From Mucilaginibacter achroorhodeus (GTDB lineage Bacteria > Bacteroidota > Bacteroidia > Sphingobacteriales > Sphingobacteriaceae), in contig NZ_VOEI01000001.1 in the NCBI RefSeq assembly GCF_007846095.1, positions 1,054,001-1,118,000 on the forward strand: DNA of 64,000 bases. The letters run 5' to 3'. A model generated the notes under the pieces. It had not been told where the DNA came from. It made no database searches and saw only the letters and a list, made by a program, of their open reading frames with translations. Numbering within the stretch: the stretch's first letter is position 1; every line of letters starts with the position of its first letter. Shown here piece after piece: positions 16,903 to 25,101 of this stretch. The position numbers and the translations under genes were made by a program.

Positions 16903-17622
16903 TTATTTTTTCCTGAAAAAGGCATGTTGATACTGATTCCCGTATAAGCAGACAATCTTTTCAGCTTTACCAGCGAAAAATTCATCAAAAGCCATCTTCA
17001 CTCCGGGATTAATATCAAGCGTAACGCCGTTCTCTTTTGAGTCATTGTAATCCATCAGTACACAAATAGCACCTTTTTCAAGCCTCGGGTAAAGTTGCTC
17101 AAAGCAATAAAGCATGATCTTCTTATGAGCGTTCGGGTCGCCACCAAAACCACAGTCAATATGTGCAAAAGCGATTTGTGAAGGTAACTCCTTTGCTAAA
17201 GTATCCTCAAACAAGCCTTTATGAATTTGCGGTTGTTTTAGATTTGCAACCTTAAAGTTTCTGATAAGCTCTTGTTCAACATCTCCCTTAAAAGTAAACG
17301 GCGTAGCAAAAGTGTCATAAACATGTAGTTGCTTATCCGAGCCGGTTTGTTCAATGACTTTTTGAAATAGGGCTGCACATTGTCCTGTAAAAGTCCCTAA
17401 CTCAACAACATCGCCCGCTACTTCATAAGCTATTACTTCTTCAAGTAGATGATAATAATTTACTCTTTGTTCAACAGTATTCATATCAAGACTGGTATCC
17501 AATGGGCCCACCTGATACCCGGTTTTTAAATATCTTAAACCTTTGTTTATGAAACCTATTAATGCCGAATTCTTACGAGGATTTATGGAAAATGGATACT
17601 GGGTTATAAAATAATTATTCAT
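16903..17622 (-). CDS. TylF/MycF-like methyltransferase
   Basis: 239 residues from ATG. The SAM-binding motif VVELGTFTGQCAALF (about residues 72-86), HVYDTF acidic strand and HIDCGFGGDPNAHKK metal-binding loop match the TylF macrocin O-methyltransferase family. It has no cluster of biosynthetic genes around it and faces the opposite direction to its neighbours, so its role in the island is unclear. Confidence 0.85.
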   Translation of the reverse strand: MNNYFITQYPFSINPRKNSALIGFINKGLRYLKTGYQVGPLDTSLDMNTVEQRVNYYHLLEEVIAYEVAGDVVELGTFTGQCAALFQKVIEQTGSDKQLHVYDTFATPFTFKGDVEQELIRNFKVANLKQPQIHKGLFEDTLAKELPSQIAFAHIDCGFGGDPNAHKKIMLYCFEQLYPRLEKGAICVLMDYNDSKENGVTLDINPGVKMAFDEFFAGKAEKIVCLYGNQYQHAFFRKK

Positions 17623-17738
17623 GGTGTACAGCGAAAAAATGATATAATGCTAAATTAATATTTTTGCTTAGTCTATGAAATAAAAAACAGGGTGAGCACA
17701 TCCAACCTGTCACAGCCATTTGCAGCTAAAACCAATTT

Positions 17739-17755
17739 GATAACCTACAGTTATC
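17739..17755. promoter_or_regulatory. LysR-type inverted repeat before the YeiH-like exporter gene
   Basis: GATAAC-CTACA-GTTATC is a perfect 6-bp inverted repeat with a 5-nt centre, containing the T-N11-A pattern of LysR boxes. It lies 72 bases before ATG 17827 and after the divergent methyltransferase, so is placed to control the YeiH-like gene. The LysR gene at 10239 is the obvious candidate regulator (inference). Confidence 0.5.
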
Positions 17756-17826
17756 GCTTATTGGCTTTTATGATAAAAATCGCCAAGAAATAAGGCGGAC
17801 TTTTGGGGTATCAAAAACAAAGGATC

Positions 17827-18798
17827 ATGAATACCCAACATCAGTTAACCCAGTCTCTTACTTTTCTGCACCTGAATGAAAACACCCGTAAAGTTGTTTT
17901 TATTCTTTGCGTGATTTTGTGTCTTACCCCGTTTATAAGCCCGGCCATTGCTTTGCTATTAGGTTTGGCGGTCGCTCAATTATCCGGTCATCCTTACCTG
18001 CATTTAAACCATAAAGCGACCCACTTATTGCTGCAAGTTTCGGTGGTGGGGTTGGGCTTTGGCATGAACGTTCATAGCGCTATGCAGGCTGGTAAAGAAG
18101 GCGTATTGTTTACCATCGCGTCTATCGCAAGCACATTAGTTTTCGGTTTTCTGATCGGCAAATGGCTGAAAATTGAAAAGAAAACCTCTTACCTCATATC
18201 AAACGGAACGGCCATATGTGGTGGCAGTGCTATCGCAGCCATTTCACCGGTAATCAAAGCTGAAGAAAAACAAATATCTGTTGCATTAGGCTGTGTGTTT
18301 ATTTTAAACTCTGTCGCGCTGTTTGTATTTCCTATTGTCGGGCATTACTTCAACTTATCACAAACCCAATTTGGTTTATGGTGTGCCATTGCCATTCATG
18401 ATACCAGTTCGGTAGTAGGTGCCGCCAGCAAGTATGGCGCACATGCCTTAGAGGTAGCAACTACAGTGAAATTGGCCAGGGCGCTTTGGATAGTGCCGAT
18501 CGCGTTTTTGTCGACCTTTCTTTTCAAAAACAATTCTAAAAAGGTAGCTATTCCTTACTTCATCGGGTTATTCATCCTGGCTATGATTGCCAACACCTAT
18601 CTGCCGGTTGTAAAACTGATCAGCCCCTATATGGTAATGATCGCTAAAGCGGGACTTACGTTGACTTTGTTCCTGATAGGTGCCGGTTTATCACGTCAGG
18701 TATTGGCCTCGGTTGGATTCAAACCTTTGTTGCAGGGCGTCGTATTATGGATACTGATCTCAGTAAGCGCTTTGTATGCTATCCTGCATTTGGCATAA
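17827..18798 (+). CDS. YeiH-family putative sulfate/sulfite exporter
   Basis: 323 residues from ATG at 17827, with AAAGGATC just before it; an in-frame TTG at 17803 is less likely. Ten or so membrane helices of the Cons_hypoth698 (YeiH/YadS) family, with the conserved TAICGGSAIAAISPV loop and HDTSSVVGAA. Family members are annotated as putative sulfate exporters, and YeiH is linked to sulfite stress. It stands apart from the TauE/SafE operon with its own operator-like repeat. Confidence 0.9.
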   Translation: MNTQHQLTQSLTFLHLNENTRKVVFILCVILCLTPFISPAIALLLGLAVAQLSGHPYLHLNHKATHLLLQVSVVGLGFGMNVHSAMQAGKEGVLFTIASIASTLVFGFLIGKWLKIEKKTSYLISNGTAICGGSAIAAISPVIKAEEKQISVALGCVFILNSVALFVFPIVGHYFNLSQTQFGLWCAIAIHDTSSVVGAASKYGAHALEVATTVKLARALWIVPIAFLSTFLFKNNSKKVAIPYFIGLFILAMIANTYLPVVKLISPYMVMIAKAGLTLTLFLIGAGLSRQVLASVGFKPLLQGVVLWILISVSALYAILHLA

Positions 18799-18984
18799 TT
18801 TCATAAAAAAATCGCATAATCCCGTAAATAGCTCGATAGCCTTACAAGCTATTTTAGTATTTAAATCATCGGCCGAAGGCGTGATAGCGGAACTAGCGAC
18901 CGAGGCATTAAATGAAGGTTATAACGGGGGATTTGCCTGATCTCAAAAACAAAGCCGGGGCGTTCAAGCTTTAATAATTGATAT

Positions 18985-20136
18985 ATGATGCATACTATCA
19001 CACAGATCCTTACCGAATTTTTCCTTATGATGTGGGACATCGCCTGGGGCTTATTGTTCGGTTTTCTGCTTTCCGCAGTTATCCGGGCTTTTATCTCAAC
19101 AGAAACTATATCGTCGCGGCTGGGTAAAGACACTGCAGGAGCCGTCGGGCTTTCCACATTTTTTGGGGCAATTTCATCTTCATGTTCCTATGCAGCTGCA
19201 TCCATGGCGCGCACGCTGATCATTAAAGGTGCAACCTGGTCAAATGCTGTCGCCTTTATGGTTTCCAGTACCAACCTGGTTTTTGAAATATTTATTGTGA
19301 TCGTAACTTTGTTAGGTTGGCCTTTTTTCGGCGGGGAGGTTGTCGGTGGCCTGTTATTTATTCTGCTATCTGCCACGCTAATCGTATTGTTTTTCCCCAA
19401 ATCGCTAAGTAAAACTGCGGTAGTTCAGGCAGGTAAAAATGCCGGAGCTGAAAATGACCCTCACGCCCATCATTCAGCATCTGCCATGCATCATTATGAG
19501 CATCATGCACGCCATAAGAGCAAGCCTGAAAGCCCTTTTATCGAGAAGCTAAAACAGGCGAGCGGCCATTTTTATATGGATGTGATGATGGTAGGCAAAG
19601 ATATATTGATAGGCATAGCGTTGTCGGCTATTTTAATGGTACTGGTGCCTGAAACTTTTTGGAAAAGTCTTTTCCTAACGGGACAAAGCCATTTACCACA
19701 CTTTATCATATTGGCATGGAACGCTATCATCGGCATACTGATCGCTATTTTCGCGTTCGTTTGCTCGGTAGGCAATATCGTTTTGGCAGGCGTGCTCTGG
19801 CATGGGGGGATCTCTTTTGGCGGAGTGATAGCCTTTATCTTATCCGACCTGGTGACCATACCGATGCTGATGGTTTACAGGAAATATTATGGCTGGAAGG
19901 TTATGTGGGTTTTGCTGGCTATTCTGTCGACAAGTATTTTCCTAACCGCGCTAAGCGTAGATTACTTGTTTGAAGCGCTACACTGGATACCAAAAACACG
20001 TGGACAGGCAATGCAAATGGGGCAAGATCACTTTACATGGGATTACAGTGCCTGGCTGAACCTTCTGTTTATACCACTGGGGGTGTTTTGCTTTTACTAT
20101 GGCAAAAAGCAAATGAGCCATAGTAAAAACATGTAA
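18985..20136 (+). CDS. ArsP-like permease (DUF318) with a His-rich loop
   Basis: 383 residues from ATG at 18985; a second ATG follows at 18988. Eight or so membrane segments in two blocks, with the Cys-containing SSSCSYAAASMAR motif (Cys67) of ArsP-type permeases, which export trivalent organoarsenicals. The loop between blocks (about 159-178) has eight His in about twenty residues, unusual for the family and a possible metal-binding patch. The ACR3 remnant immediately downstream on the other strand supports an arsenic link; a sulfur or selenium link is also possible. Confidence 0.85.
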   Translation: MMHTITQILTEFFLMMWDIAWGLLFGFLLSAVIRAFISTETISSRLGKDTAGAVGLSTFFGAISSSCSYAAASMARTLIIKGATWSNAVAFMVSSTNLVFEIFIVIVTLLGWPFFGGEVVGGLLFILLSATLIVLFFPKSLSKTAVVQAGKNAGAENDPHAHHSASAMHHYEHHARHKSKPESPFIEKLKQASGHFYMDVMMVGKDILIGIALSAILMVLVPETFWKSLFLTGQSHLPHFIILAWNAIIGILIAIFAFVCSVGNIVLAGVLWHGGISFGGVIAFILSDLVTIPMLMVYRKYYGWKVMWVLLAILSTSIFLTALSVDYLFEALHWIPKTRGQAMQMGQDHFTWDYSAWLNLLFIPLGVFCFYYGKKQMSHSKNM

Positions 20137-20137
20137 C

Positions 20138-20485
20138 TTATTGCAGGGGGGTGAGATGATTGGTTGAATAATAATTCTTTCTGAACCAGAAAGCTAAATT
20201 CACTAACGCTATCAGTGCCGGAACCTCAACCAGTGGCCCGATCACCCCTGCAAAGGCTTCTCCCGAATTGATGCCGAATACGCTAATAGCTACCGCAATA
20301 GCAAGTTCAAAATTATTTCCTGTAGCGGTGAAGGCAATAGAAGTTGACCGGGAATAATCTGCACCAAAATACTTGCCGACAAAAAAGCTGGCAATAAGCA
20401 TGATGGAAAAATAGATCACCAGTGGACTTGCGATACGTACGACATCAAAAGGAATCTGAACGATTAGTTGGCCTATGTCGCAATA
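20138..20485 (-). pseudogene. ACR3 arsenite efflux pump, C-terminal remnant
   Basis: The frame is open from 20485 to the stop at 20138 and codes only about 115 residues. It reads [18 protein letters not shown] and then the ACR3 block [20 protein letters not shown], followed by [14 protein letters not shown], the C-terminal helices of a pump that is normally about 350 residues. The first 230 or so residues are missing, and the sequence next to the break (20486-20551) leads into the mobilization genes. The break marks the join between cargo and mobilization module. Confidence 0.85.
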
Positions 20486-20551
20486 TTACGATTAGTTTTA
20501 CACCTAACAAATTTTTATTAAGTGATAGATTGTTTCAATCACGAGCATATC

Positions 20552-21499
20552 TCAGTAACTATAACCTTGCCCTTTTTTCTTTTTCTTTTTTGGCCGGTCT
20601 GGATGTGGGGCGGCAGCAATAGGTGCTTGCTCGAGTAAGACATCTAAAAACTTTCCGATTGTAGTACCGGCAGATGCCATCATTTTTTGTGGCGTAGTAA
20701 ATTTTTGCTGTGTAACTCCTTCAGCTAATTCCTTGACATGAGCTTTATTGGGGGTAAACTGCTCTCCTTTAGAGAGTATATCCATTTGGCGCCTTTGTTC
20801 AAGGCTGCCGTTTTTTATTACGTTGGCATACGCCATAGTATCATGTAAGTCACGGTCAAATTTAAAATGTTGATCAAAAATATGCTCGCCAGATTGCTTG
20901 AAGGCCACCCTGTCAAATTCGCCCATCTTTTTAGAATGTTCGACATTTCGCCCTCGTGAATTGTTCATTGGGCTGAGCTTTACGGTATTACTGGCATCCT
21001 TTCGACTGACAATTATTTGGATATGCATCTGTTCTCCAGGCTTTCGTTCTCCCCTTTTTTTTAAACCCTGTTTTACTTCCTTGTTGTCGTAGCTGTAATA
21101 GCGGTGGTTTTCCAATTTGGCAAACCATATCAAGTCATTGCTATCTTTAATATTTGGCCGGTTAAAATTGTGCGCATATTCATCCATCACTAATACTGCA
21201 TAACCTTTCAGTAGTTCCTTAACTTGTTCCCGGTTATTTTCTGCGAACAGGTGATTGAGTTCCTTTTGACTTGGGCTGATATTTATAAGGAAGAATTTTG
21301 CATCATTGCGACCGAGTTTAGCGGCATTACTATCAATCTTTTGCCTTACTTCATACGCGGCAAAACGATTATCTGTCTGATTAAACCAATATTCATGCTC
21401 AGCATTATCCAAACGGTTTTCCTTTTCCAGATAGTTAACTAAACCTCCCGCACTGCCTTTGTTGTCGGCAGTTTTACTGTCTGTTATGTTGATAAACAT
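20552..21499 (-). CDS. Relaxase-like mobilization protein (DUF5712/MobB type)
   Basis: 315 residues from ATG. The N-terminus starts MFINITDSKTADNKGSAGGL, and the middle has GEQMHIQIIVSRKDA (about residues 171-185) with the His-hydrophobic-hydrophobic pattern of relaxase metal sites. The C-terminal tail is Lys-rich (PKKKKKKGQG), suited to DNA contact. It follows the accessory gene by 3 bases. This is the nicking enzyme of Bacteroidota mobilizable elements. It is shorter than many relaxases but typical for this group. Confidence 0.85.
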   Translation of the reverse strand: MFINITDSKTADNKGSAGGLVNYLEKENRLDNAEHEYWFNQTDNRFAAYEVRQKIDSNAAKLGRNDAKFFLINISPSQKELNHLFAENNREQVKELLKGYAVLVMDEYAHNFNRPNIKDSNDLIWFAKLENHRYYSYDNKEVKQGLKKRGERKPGEQMHIQIIVSRKDASNTVKLSPMNNSRGRNVEHSKKMGEFDRVAFKQSGEHIFDQHFKFDRDLHDTMAYANVIKNGSLEQRRQMDILSKGEQFTPNKAHVKELAEGVTQQKFTTPQKMMASAGTTIGKFLDVLLEQAPIAAAPHPDRPKKKKKKGQGYSY

Positions 21500-21502
21500 A
21501 CC

Positions 21503-22057
21503 TTATCTTAATATTTCTATTTGTGCTTTTGTATTTGCTAACAGTTCTTCCTTTTCCCGACTGGTATTGAAACCACTGATATTTTCCCTGGCTTTGGCAT
21601 AGCCGTCAAGTATGAGCGCGAATTGCTTTTTCAACTGTTCCTTACCCGTTTGCTGAAGTTCTGAACGCTTTATAACATCAGCAATTAGTTTAAACCTGTC
21701 TGATTCTGTTTGCTGCCCGGCCAGTACTGCATTTAAACCTGGCGACAACGTTTCGTTAAAAAAATTTATCACATTCCTAAAAGCTTCTACCATGCGGTCT
21801 ATTTCTCTCCTCGTTGGTATCAGCAGATCATTTTCCTGGGTTTTGATGAAGCCAATCAAATCTTTATGGTTCTTTACGAGTGCGTTCTTCAGCATTTCAT
21901 CATTCAGGTCCATAGGATCTTTCTTGCTTTTGTAGAAATAATCTACCATCTGAATAAATATTTGTCGTTTTGTCCTTCCTAATTTCAAGGCGATCTTCTC
22001 AAACTTTTGATCAACCGCTTCGGGATACCTTACCGACCGGGTGTTAATATCTTGCAT
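21503..22057 (-). CDS. BfmA/BtgA-family mobilization accessory protein
   Basis: 184 residues. The N-terminus (about 1-50, VRYPEAVDQKFEKIALKLGRTKRQIFIQMVDYF, here cited by its ends) has a ribbon-helix-helix-like DNA-binding pattern, and the rest is mostly helical. BfmA and BtgA help relaxase bind oriT in Bacteroides mobilizable transposons. It is 3 bases upstream of the relaxase gene and just downstream of the candidate oriT. Confidence 0.85.
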   Translation of the reverse strand: MQDINTRSVRYPEAVDQKFEKIALKLGRTKRQIFIQMVDYFYKSKKDPMDLNDEMLKNALVKNHKDLIGFIKTQENDLLIPTRREIDRMVEAFRNVINFFNETLSPGLNAVLAGQQTESDRFKLIADVIKRSELQQTGKEQLKKQFALILDGYAKARENISGFNTSREKEELLANTKAQIEILR

Positions 22058-22517
22058 ACATCACAATTTTATCGTTAAAACTCTGCTGGTATATAACTTT
22101 TATATCTTGATACATCGTTATATAGATAGCCAGTTATATGGGATACCCTAAAGTATCCTGAAATCGCCATTTTTACAGCCGTAGGCTCAGGTAAGTATCC
22201 CTGGAGGATACTTAAAACCCTTTTTGCAGCGCAAAAAGCAAGCAAAGTAGGGCTCTGCCCAACTTCCGCTTGCTCCCTTACGGGACAAGCCAGGTCGCCA
22301 TCCATATTTGCACAGTTGATGTTTGAAGCGGTTGTCGCACTTCGCGCGAAAACCGCTGTTAATGGCCAAGAGAAATATTTGAGGGTGTAGAGTTGACTGG
22401 TGGGTAATATCATTCTTGAGATAATTGAGTAATAAATTGATATGCCGCTATATTGGTACACTGATACATGTTTATGCGTTATCCCGATATAAAATAGCTG
22501 GATAACTCTATATCTAG
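22058..22517. other. Candidate origin of transfer (oriT) region, non-coding
   Basis: 460 bases with no convincing gene. It holds AAGTATCC-CTGGA-GGATACTT (22193-22213, 8-bp arms), another AAGTATCC at 22151-22158, and AGCGGTT (22328-22334) paired with AACCGCT (22352-22358) around a G+C-rich loop. Inverted repeats upstream of relaxase and accessory genes are where nick sites usually lie. The nick site itself cannot be named from sequence alone. Confidence 0.5.
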
Positions 22518-22871
22518 TTACAGGGTTATATTGTTACCAACATGGCTTGCAGTGTCATTTACTTTCCAGTTTTCCGGCCAGTTAACCATACTTGCTTTTG
22601 TCGGGTGAAAGGATGGCAGGTAAAGAATATAGCCGAAGTCCCGTAACTCTTTAATGCACTTTTGATAGGTGGCGGTGGATGCGATTCTTGACGTCGCCAT
22701 TAAACCGCTTCTGCTAATTTTAAATGGACGCTGATAGCCTGAGCGCTGCCAAAAAATGAAAAGCCCTGAGAAAAGGCTGACGTGTGTTGGAAACAACCGC
22801 TCATCCTTACCCAACGATCTGAATAATTTTGAATAGCCCTTTAAATCCGGGGAAGATGATAAGACTTTCAT
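22518..22871 (-). CDS. Element-associated hypothetical protein with winged-helix-like segment
   Basis: 117 residues, overlapping the excisionase-like gene by 4 bases. SLFSGLFIFWQRSG followed by FKISRSGLMATSRIASTATYQKCIKELRDFGYI looks like a replication- or transcription-type winged helix (recognition helix about 60-80). Such small proteins are common beside excisionases in Bacteroidota elements. Function not assigned. Confidence 0.75.
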   Translation of the reverse strand: MKVLSSSPDLKGYSKLFRSLGKDERLFPTHVSLFSGLFIFWQRSGYQRPFKISRSGLMATSRIASTATYQKCIKELRDFGYILYLPSFHPTKASMVNWPENWKVNDTASHVGNNITL

Positions 22872-23134
22872 TTTATTTTCCCTTCTAATAATTTGTGAAT
22901 GTCTTCCAGCTTGTAATAAAGCATTCCGCCTATTTTAGTAAACCTTAATGTACCATTGATACGCAGGTTTTGTAAGGTGCCTGGTGATATGTTTAAAAGC
23001 TTTCGTACCTCTATACTTTTAAGCCACTTTTTCCCCTGGCCTTCTTCAGGCCGTATCATTTGCCTGATCTCCTGGAGCAGGTCTTTTTTAAAATCGTTCA
23101 AATCATCTTTCGTGATCACTTCAATTGCCGCCAT
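22868..23134 (-). CDS. Excisionase-like helix-turn-helix protein (HTH_17)
   Basis: 88 residues. The C-terminal half has the MerR/excisionase-type motif LKSIEVRKLLNISPGTLQNL with RFTKIGGMLYYKLEDI (about residues 38-80), the wing pattern of Bacteroidota Xis proteins. A Gln/Glu-rich helix precedes it. It is the first gene of a run reading towards the mobilization genes. Likely helps excision with the integrase or controls mobilization. Confidence 0.85.
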   Translation of the reverse strand: MAAIEVITKDDLNDFKKDLLQEIRQMIRPEEGQGKKWLKSIEVRKLLNISPGTLQNLRINGTLRFTKIGGMLYYKLEDIHKLLEGKIK

Positions 23135-23372
23135 ATTTGATTTGTTTAAATTGCAAACAGTAAAAAATATTTATCCATGCTCCCAACGACAAATCCTACT
23201 TACGTGGGAATAGTTAAAATGCCTAAAATCAGGCAGAACAAATTTAAACAATGTTTTGATAAAATACAATATTATCAAAACATTTCTTATTTTTGTATAA
23301 CTCTTTATTGAAATATTCTAAGTAGGAGATACATTACATTTGGAAAATCATCAGTTGACAGGAGCTTAAACA

Positions 23373-24089
23373 ATGGGGAAGATCGCTTACAAAACATATT
23401 TGAATGACAGGCTTAAACAAGCAGACTTTCATGGAACACCTACATTTCCCTTGTATATACAGATCACTTACGAACGAAAAAGCATTTTTTTCAAAAGCTA
23501 TTATTTCCAGTTACTCTCGAAACGTAAGTACTTAATCGTTGTGCCGGGTATAGGTTCAAGGGGGCCGTCTTTAGAATTTGTAAAAAGCAGGGAAGAAGTG
23601 GTTATTAATTATTGTATCGACAAACTTGGTGATAACTTTTCACTCGATACTTTCAAAGAATTATATGATGGGATGAGCACTGATTTGTGTGATATGCTGG
23701 AAGGTGGCTTTTTTGAATACCTGTTTAATTTCTTTTGGGACGAGGGAAACCCGTCCATGCGGGATGCTATTCATAATGCAATACCTACAGTTACCCCATA
23801 TAACTTGCTTCATGATTTTAAACGCATGTTTAAAGCCGATTTTTATAATAAGTTGATAGAAAATTCCTTTTACTACGCGCCCCCGTATTTGCCGCTATAT
23901 GGTTTTAAAGATGGCCCGCAAAAGGGTGACCCAATCATTTTTTCTGTTATGGATTGGCAGGACAACTCTATTAAAGAGAAATTTCAAACTTACGTGGAGA
24001 AGACTTACCCGTTTGCGAAGGCTAATGATGTTGTAAAAGCTGTAGATATCTGGGCAGAAAAATATTTGTCCGTATCTTCTGGAAAATAA
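23373..24089 (+). CDS. Hypothetical element protein (238 aa), function unknown
   Basis: A clean frame from ATG at 23373 with no signal peptide or membrane helix. The start, about residues 20-50 (TPTFPLYIQITYERKSIFFKS, cited by its ends), resembles the beta-strand region of phage-integrase arm-binding domains, but the rest lacks any recombinase motif. It is aromatic-rich and transcribed opposite to its neighbours, ending at a bidirectional terminator. It may be a defence or element-control protein; this is a guess. Confidence 0.75.
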   Translation: MGKIAYKTYLNDRLKQADFHGTPTFPLYIQITYERKSIFFKSYYFQLLSKRKYLIVVPGIGSRGPSLEFVKSREEVVINYCIDKLGDNFSLDTFKELYDGMSTDLCDMLEGGFFEYLFNFFWDEGNPSMRDAIHNAIPTVTPYNLLHDFKRMFKADFYNKLIENSFYYAPPYLPLYGFKDGPQKGDPIIFSVMDWQDNSIKEKFQTYVEKTYPFAKANDVVKAVDIWAEKYLSVSSGK

Positions 24090-24091
24090 AA

Positions 24092-24118
24092 AGCCGCTTC
24101 ATTTGAAGCGGCTAAAAG
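24092..24118. terminator. Bidirectional terminator
   Basis: AGCCGCTTC (24092-24100) and GAAGCGGCT (24105-24113) form a 9-bp stem with a 4-nt loop, flanked by A and T-rich sequence. It separates the convergent 238-aa gene and the zeta-like gene. Confidence 0.85.
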
Positions 24119-24126
24119 GAGGTATT

Positions 24127-24780
24127 TTAACGACTGGGGCCTCTATAAGGTCGTAATTCTTGTGTAGGCGAAGGTGGTATGAATTTCTCGACAATAGCAT
24201 TTATCCGATTGACAAACTTTTCAGGTATGTTACTACTTTGATAAACAAGGCTTCGATTTTGTATGCTAAGCAAGGAACGTAAATGCTGATTACTTTTGGA
24301 AGCATCAGCGATCTCTACATTGTCAAAGTGATCGGCAAAACGTTCGATATATTCTAACCCTAAATCGTAATTCTGCTGAATGTTTTTAATATCTACAAAA
24401 TGTCCACCGTCCTTAACTCTTTCATTAACACGGAAAACAGATTGCTCAATACTCTCTAATGTCAAATAGATCAGGTGGGTAGCATAACCATGCGCTTTAA
24501 AATGAGCGACAACATCCATCAATGATTCATCTCTAAAATTAGTTTCTAAAGTAAAGTGCCGTCTATCTTTAACTGCGGCGTTCACCTGTTTGAAAAAATC
24601 TTTAGTCGCTTCCTCATATACGCTTCGTTTAGGCATACGGGGTGATTGGGCCTCTATCTGTGCAACAACTTTGTCAACATCAAAAATAATGGCACCGGGT
24701 TTCGACAAGTCTTTAGAGAAAGTCGATTTTCCCGCTCCATTTGGCCCCGCGACAAATAATAGTTGCGGGTTATTTGACAT
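24127..24780 (-). CDS. Zeta-toxin-like P-loop kinase
   Basis: 217 residues. The P-loop is FVAGPNGAGKSTFS (about 9-22), followed by IIFDVDKVVAQ and a FTLETNFRD segment (about 78-86), the pattern of zeta/PezT kinases that phosphorylate UDP-sugar precursors of cell wall. A small gene lies 4 bases upstream on the same strand. Zeta-type kinases stabilise mobile DNA. Some homologues lack toxicity and act as general nucleotide kinases, so toxicity is inference. Confidence 0.85.
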   Translation of the reverse strand: MSNNPQLLFVAGPNGAGKSTFSKDLSKPGAIIFDVDKVVAQIEAQSPRMPKRSVYEEATKDFFKQVNAAVKDRRHFTLETNFRDESLMDVVAHFKAHGYATHLIYLTLESIEQSVFRVNERVKDGGHFVDIKNIQQNYDLGLEYIERFADHFDNVEIADASKSNQHLRSLLSIQNRSLVYQSSNIPEKFVNRINAIVEKFIPPSPTQELRPYRGPSR

Positions 24781-24784
24781 AAGA

Positions 24785-25057
24785 TCAAAGGGTTTTTATG
24801 AAGTGTTCCTGATATTTATCGTCCATCCACATCAAGTCCTTGCGGTCGGCGTATTCGTGTACTGCATGGGACGTAGTTGGGCAAACTGAGGGATCGTAAT
24901 AGGTAATGTAACCGCCTTTAGCAAATTTTTCCTTTTTCATGGCCTCATACGTTGGCCTAAGACGTTCTTGCAATTCTTCGTCTGTTAGATCAAAGACTGA
25001 TTTTAAACGTAGGTCGATGGTGGTTGCGTTGCTCATGGTTTGATGAAATGCTCTCAT
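24785..25057 (-). CDS. Small protein upstream of zeta-like kinase, candidate antitoxin
   Basis: 90 residues from ATG at 25057; a second in-frame ATG at 25036 may be the true start. LRLKSVFDLTDEELQERLRPTY is helical and acidic, as in epsilon-type antitoxins, but there is no clear family match. It ends 4 bases before the kinase gene, so the pair is coupled. Confidence 0.75.
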   Translation of the reverse strand: MRAFHQTMSNATTIDLRLKSVFDLTDEELQERLRPTYEAMKKEKFAKGGYITYYDPSVCPTTSHAVHEYADRKDLMWMDDKYQEHFIKTL

Positions 25058-25101
25058 ACAAATATAAAGATTGAAATATTAAGAATTATGAATGTTGATA
25101 T

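Noticed and set aside
18799..18940. Frame staying open for about 45 codons after the YeiH stop
   Set aside because: No family match and no start; likely chance, or at best a decayed remnant.
22075..22461. 128-residue minus-strand frame in the candidate oriT region
   Set aside because: No recognisable motif, poor composition and inverted repeats throughout; better explained as non-coding.
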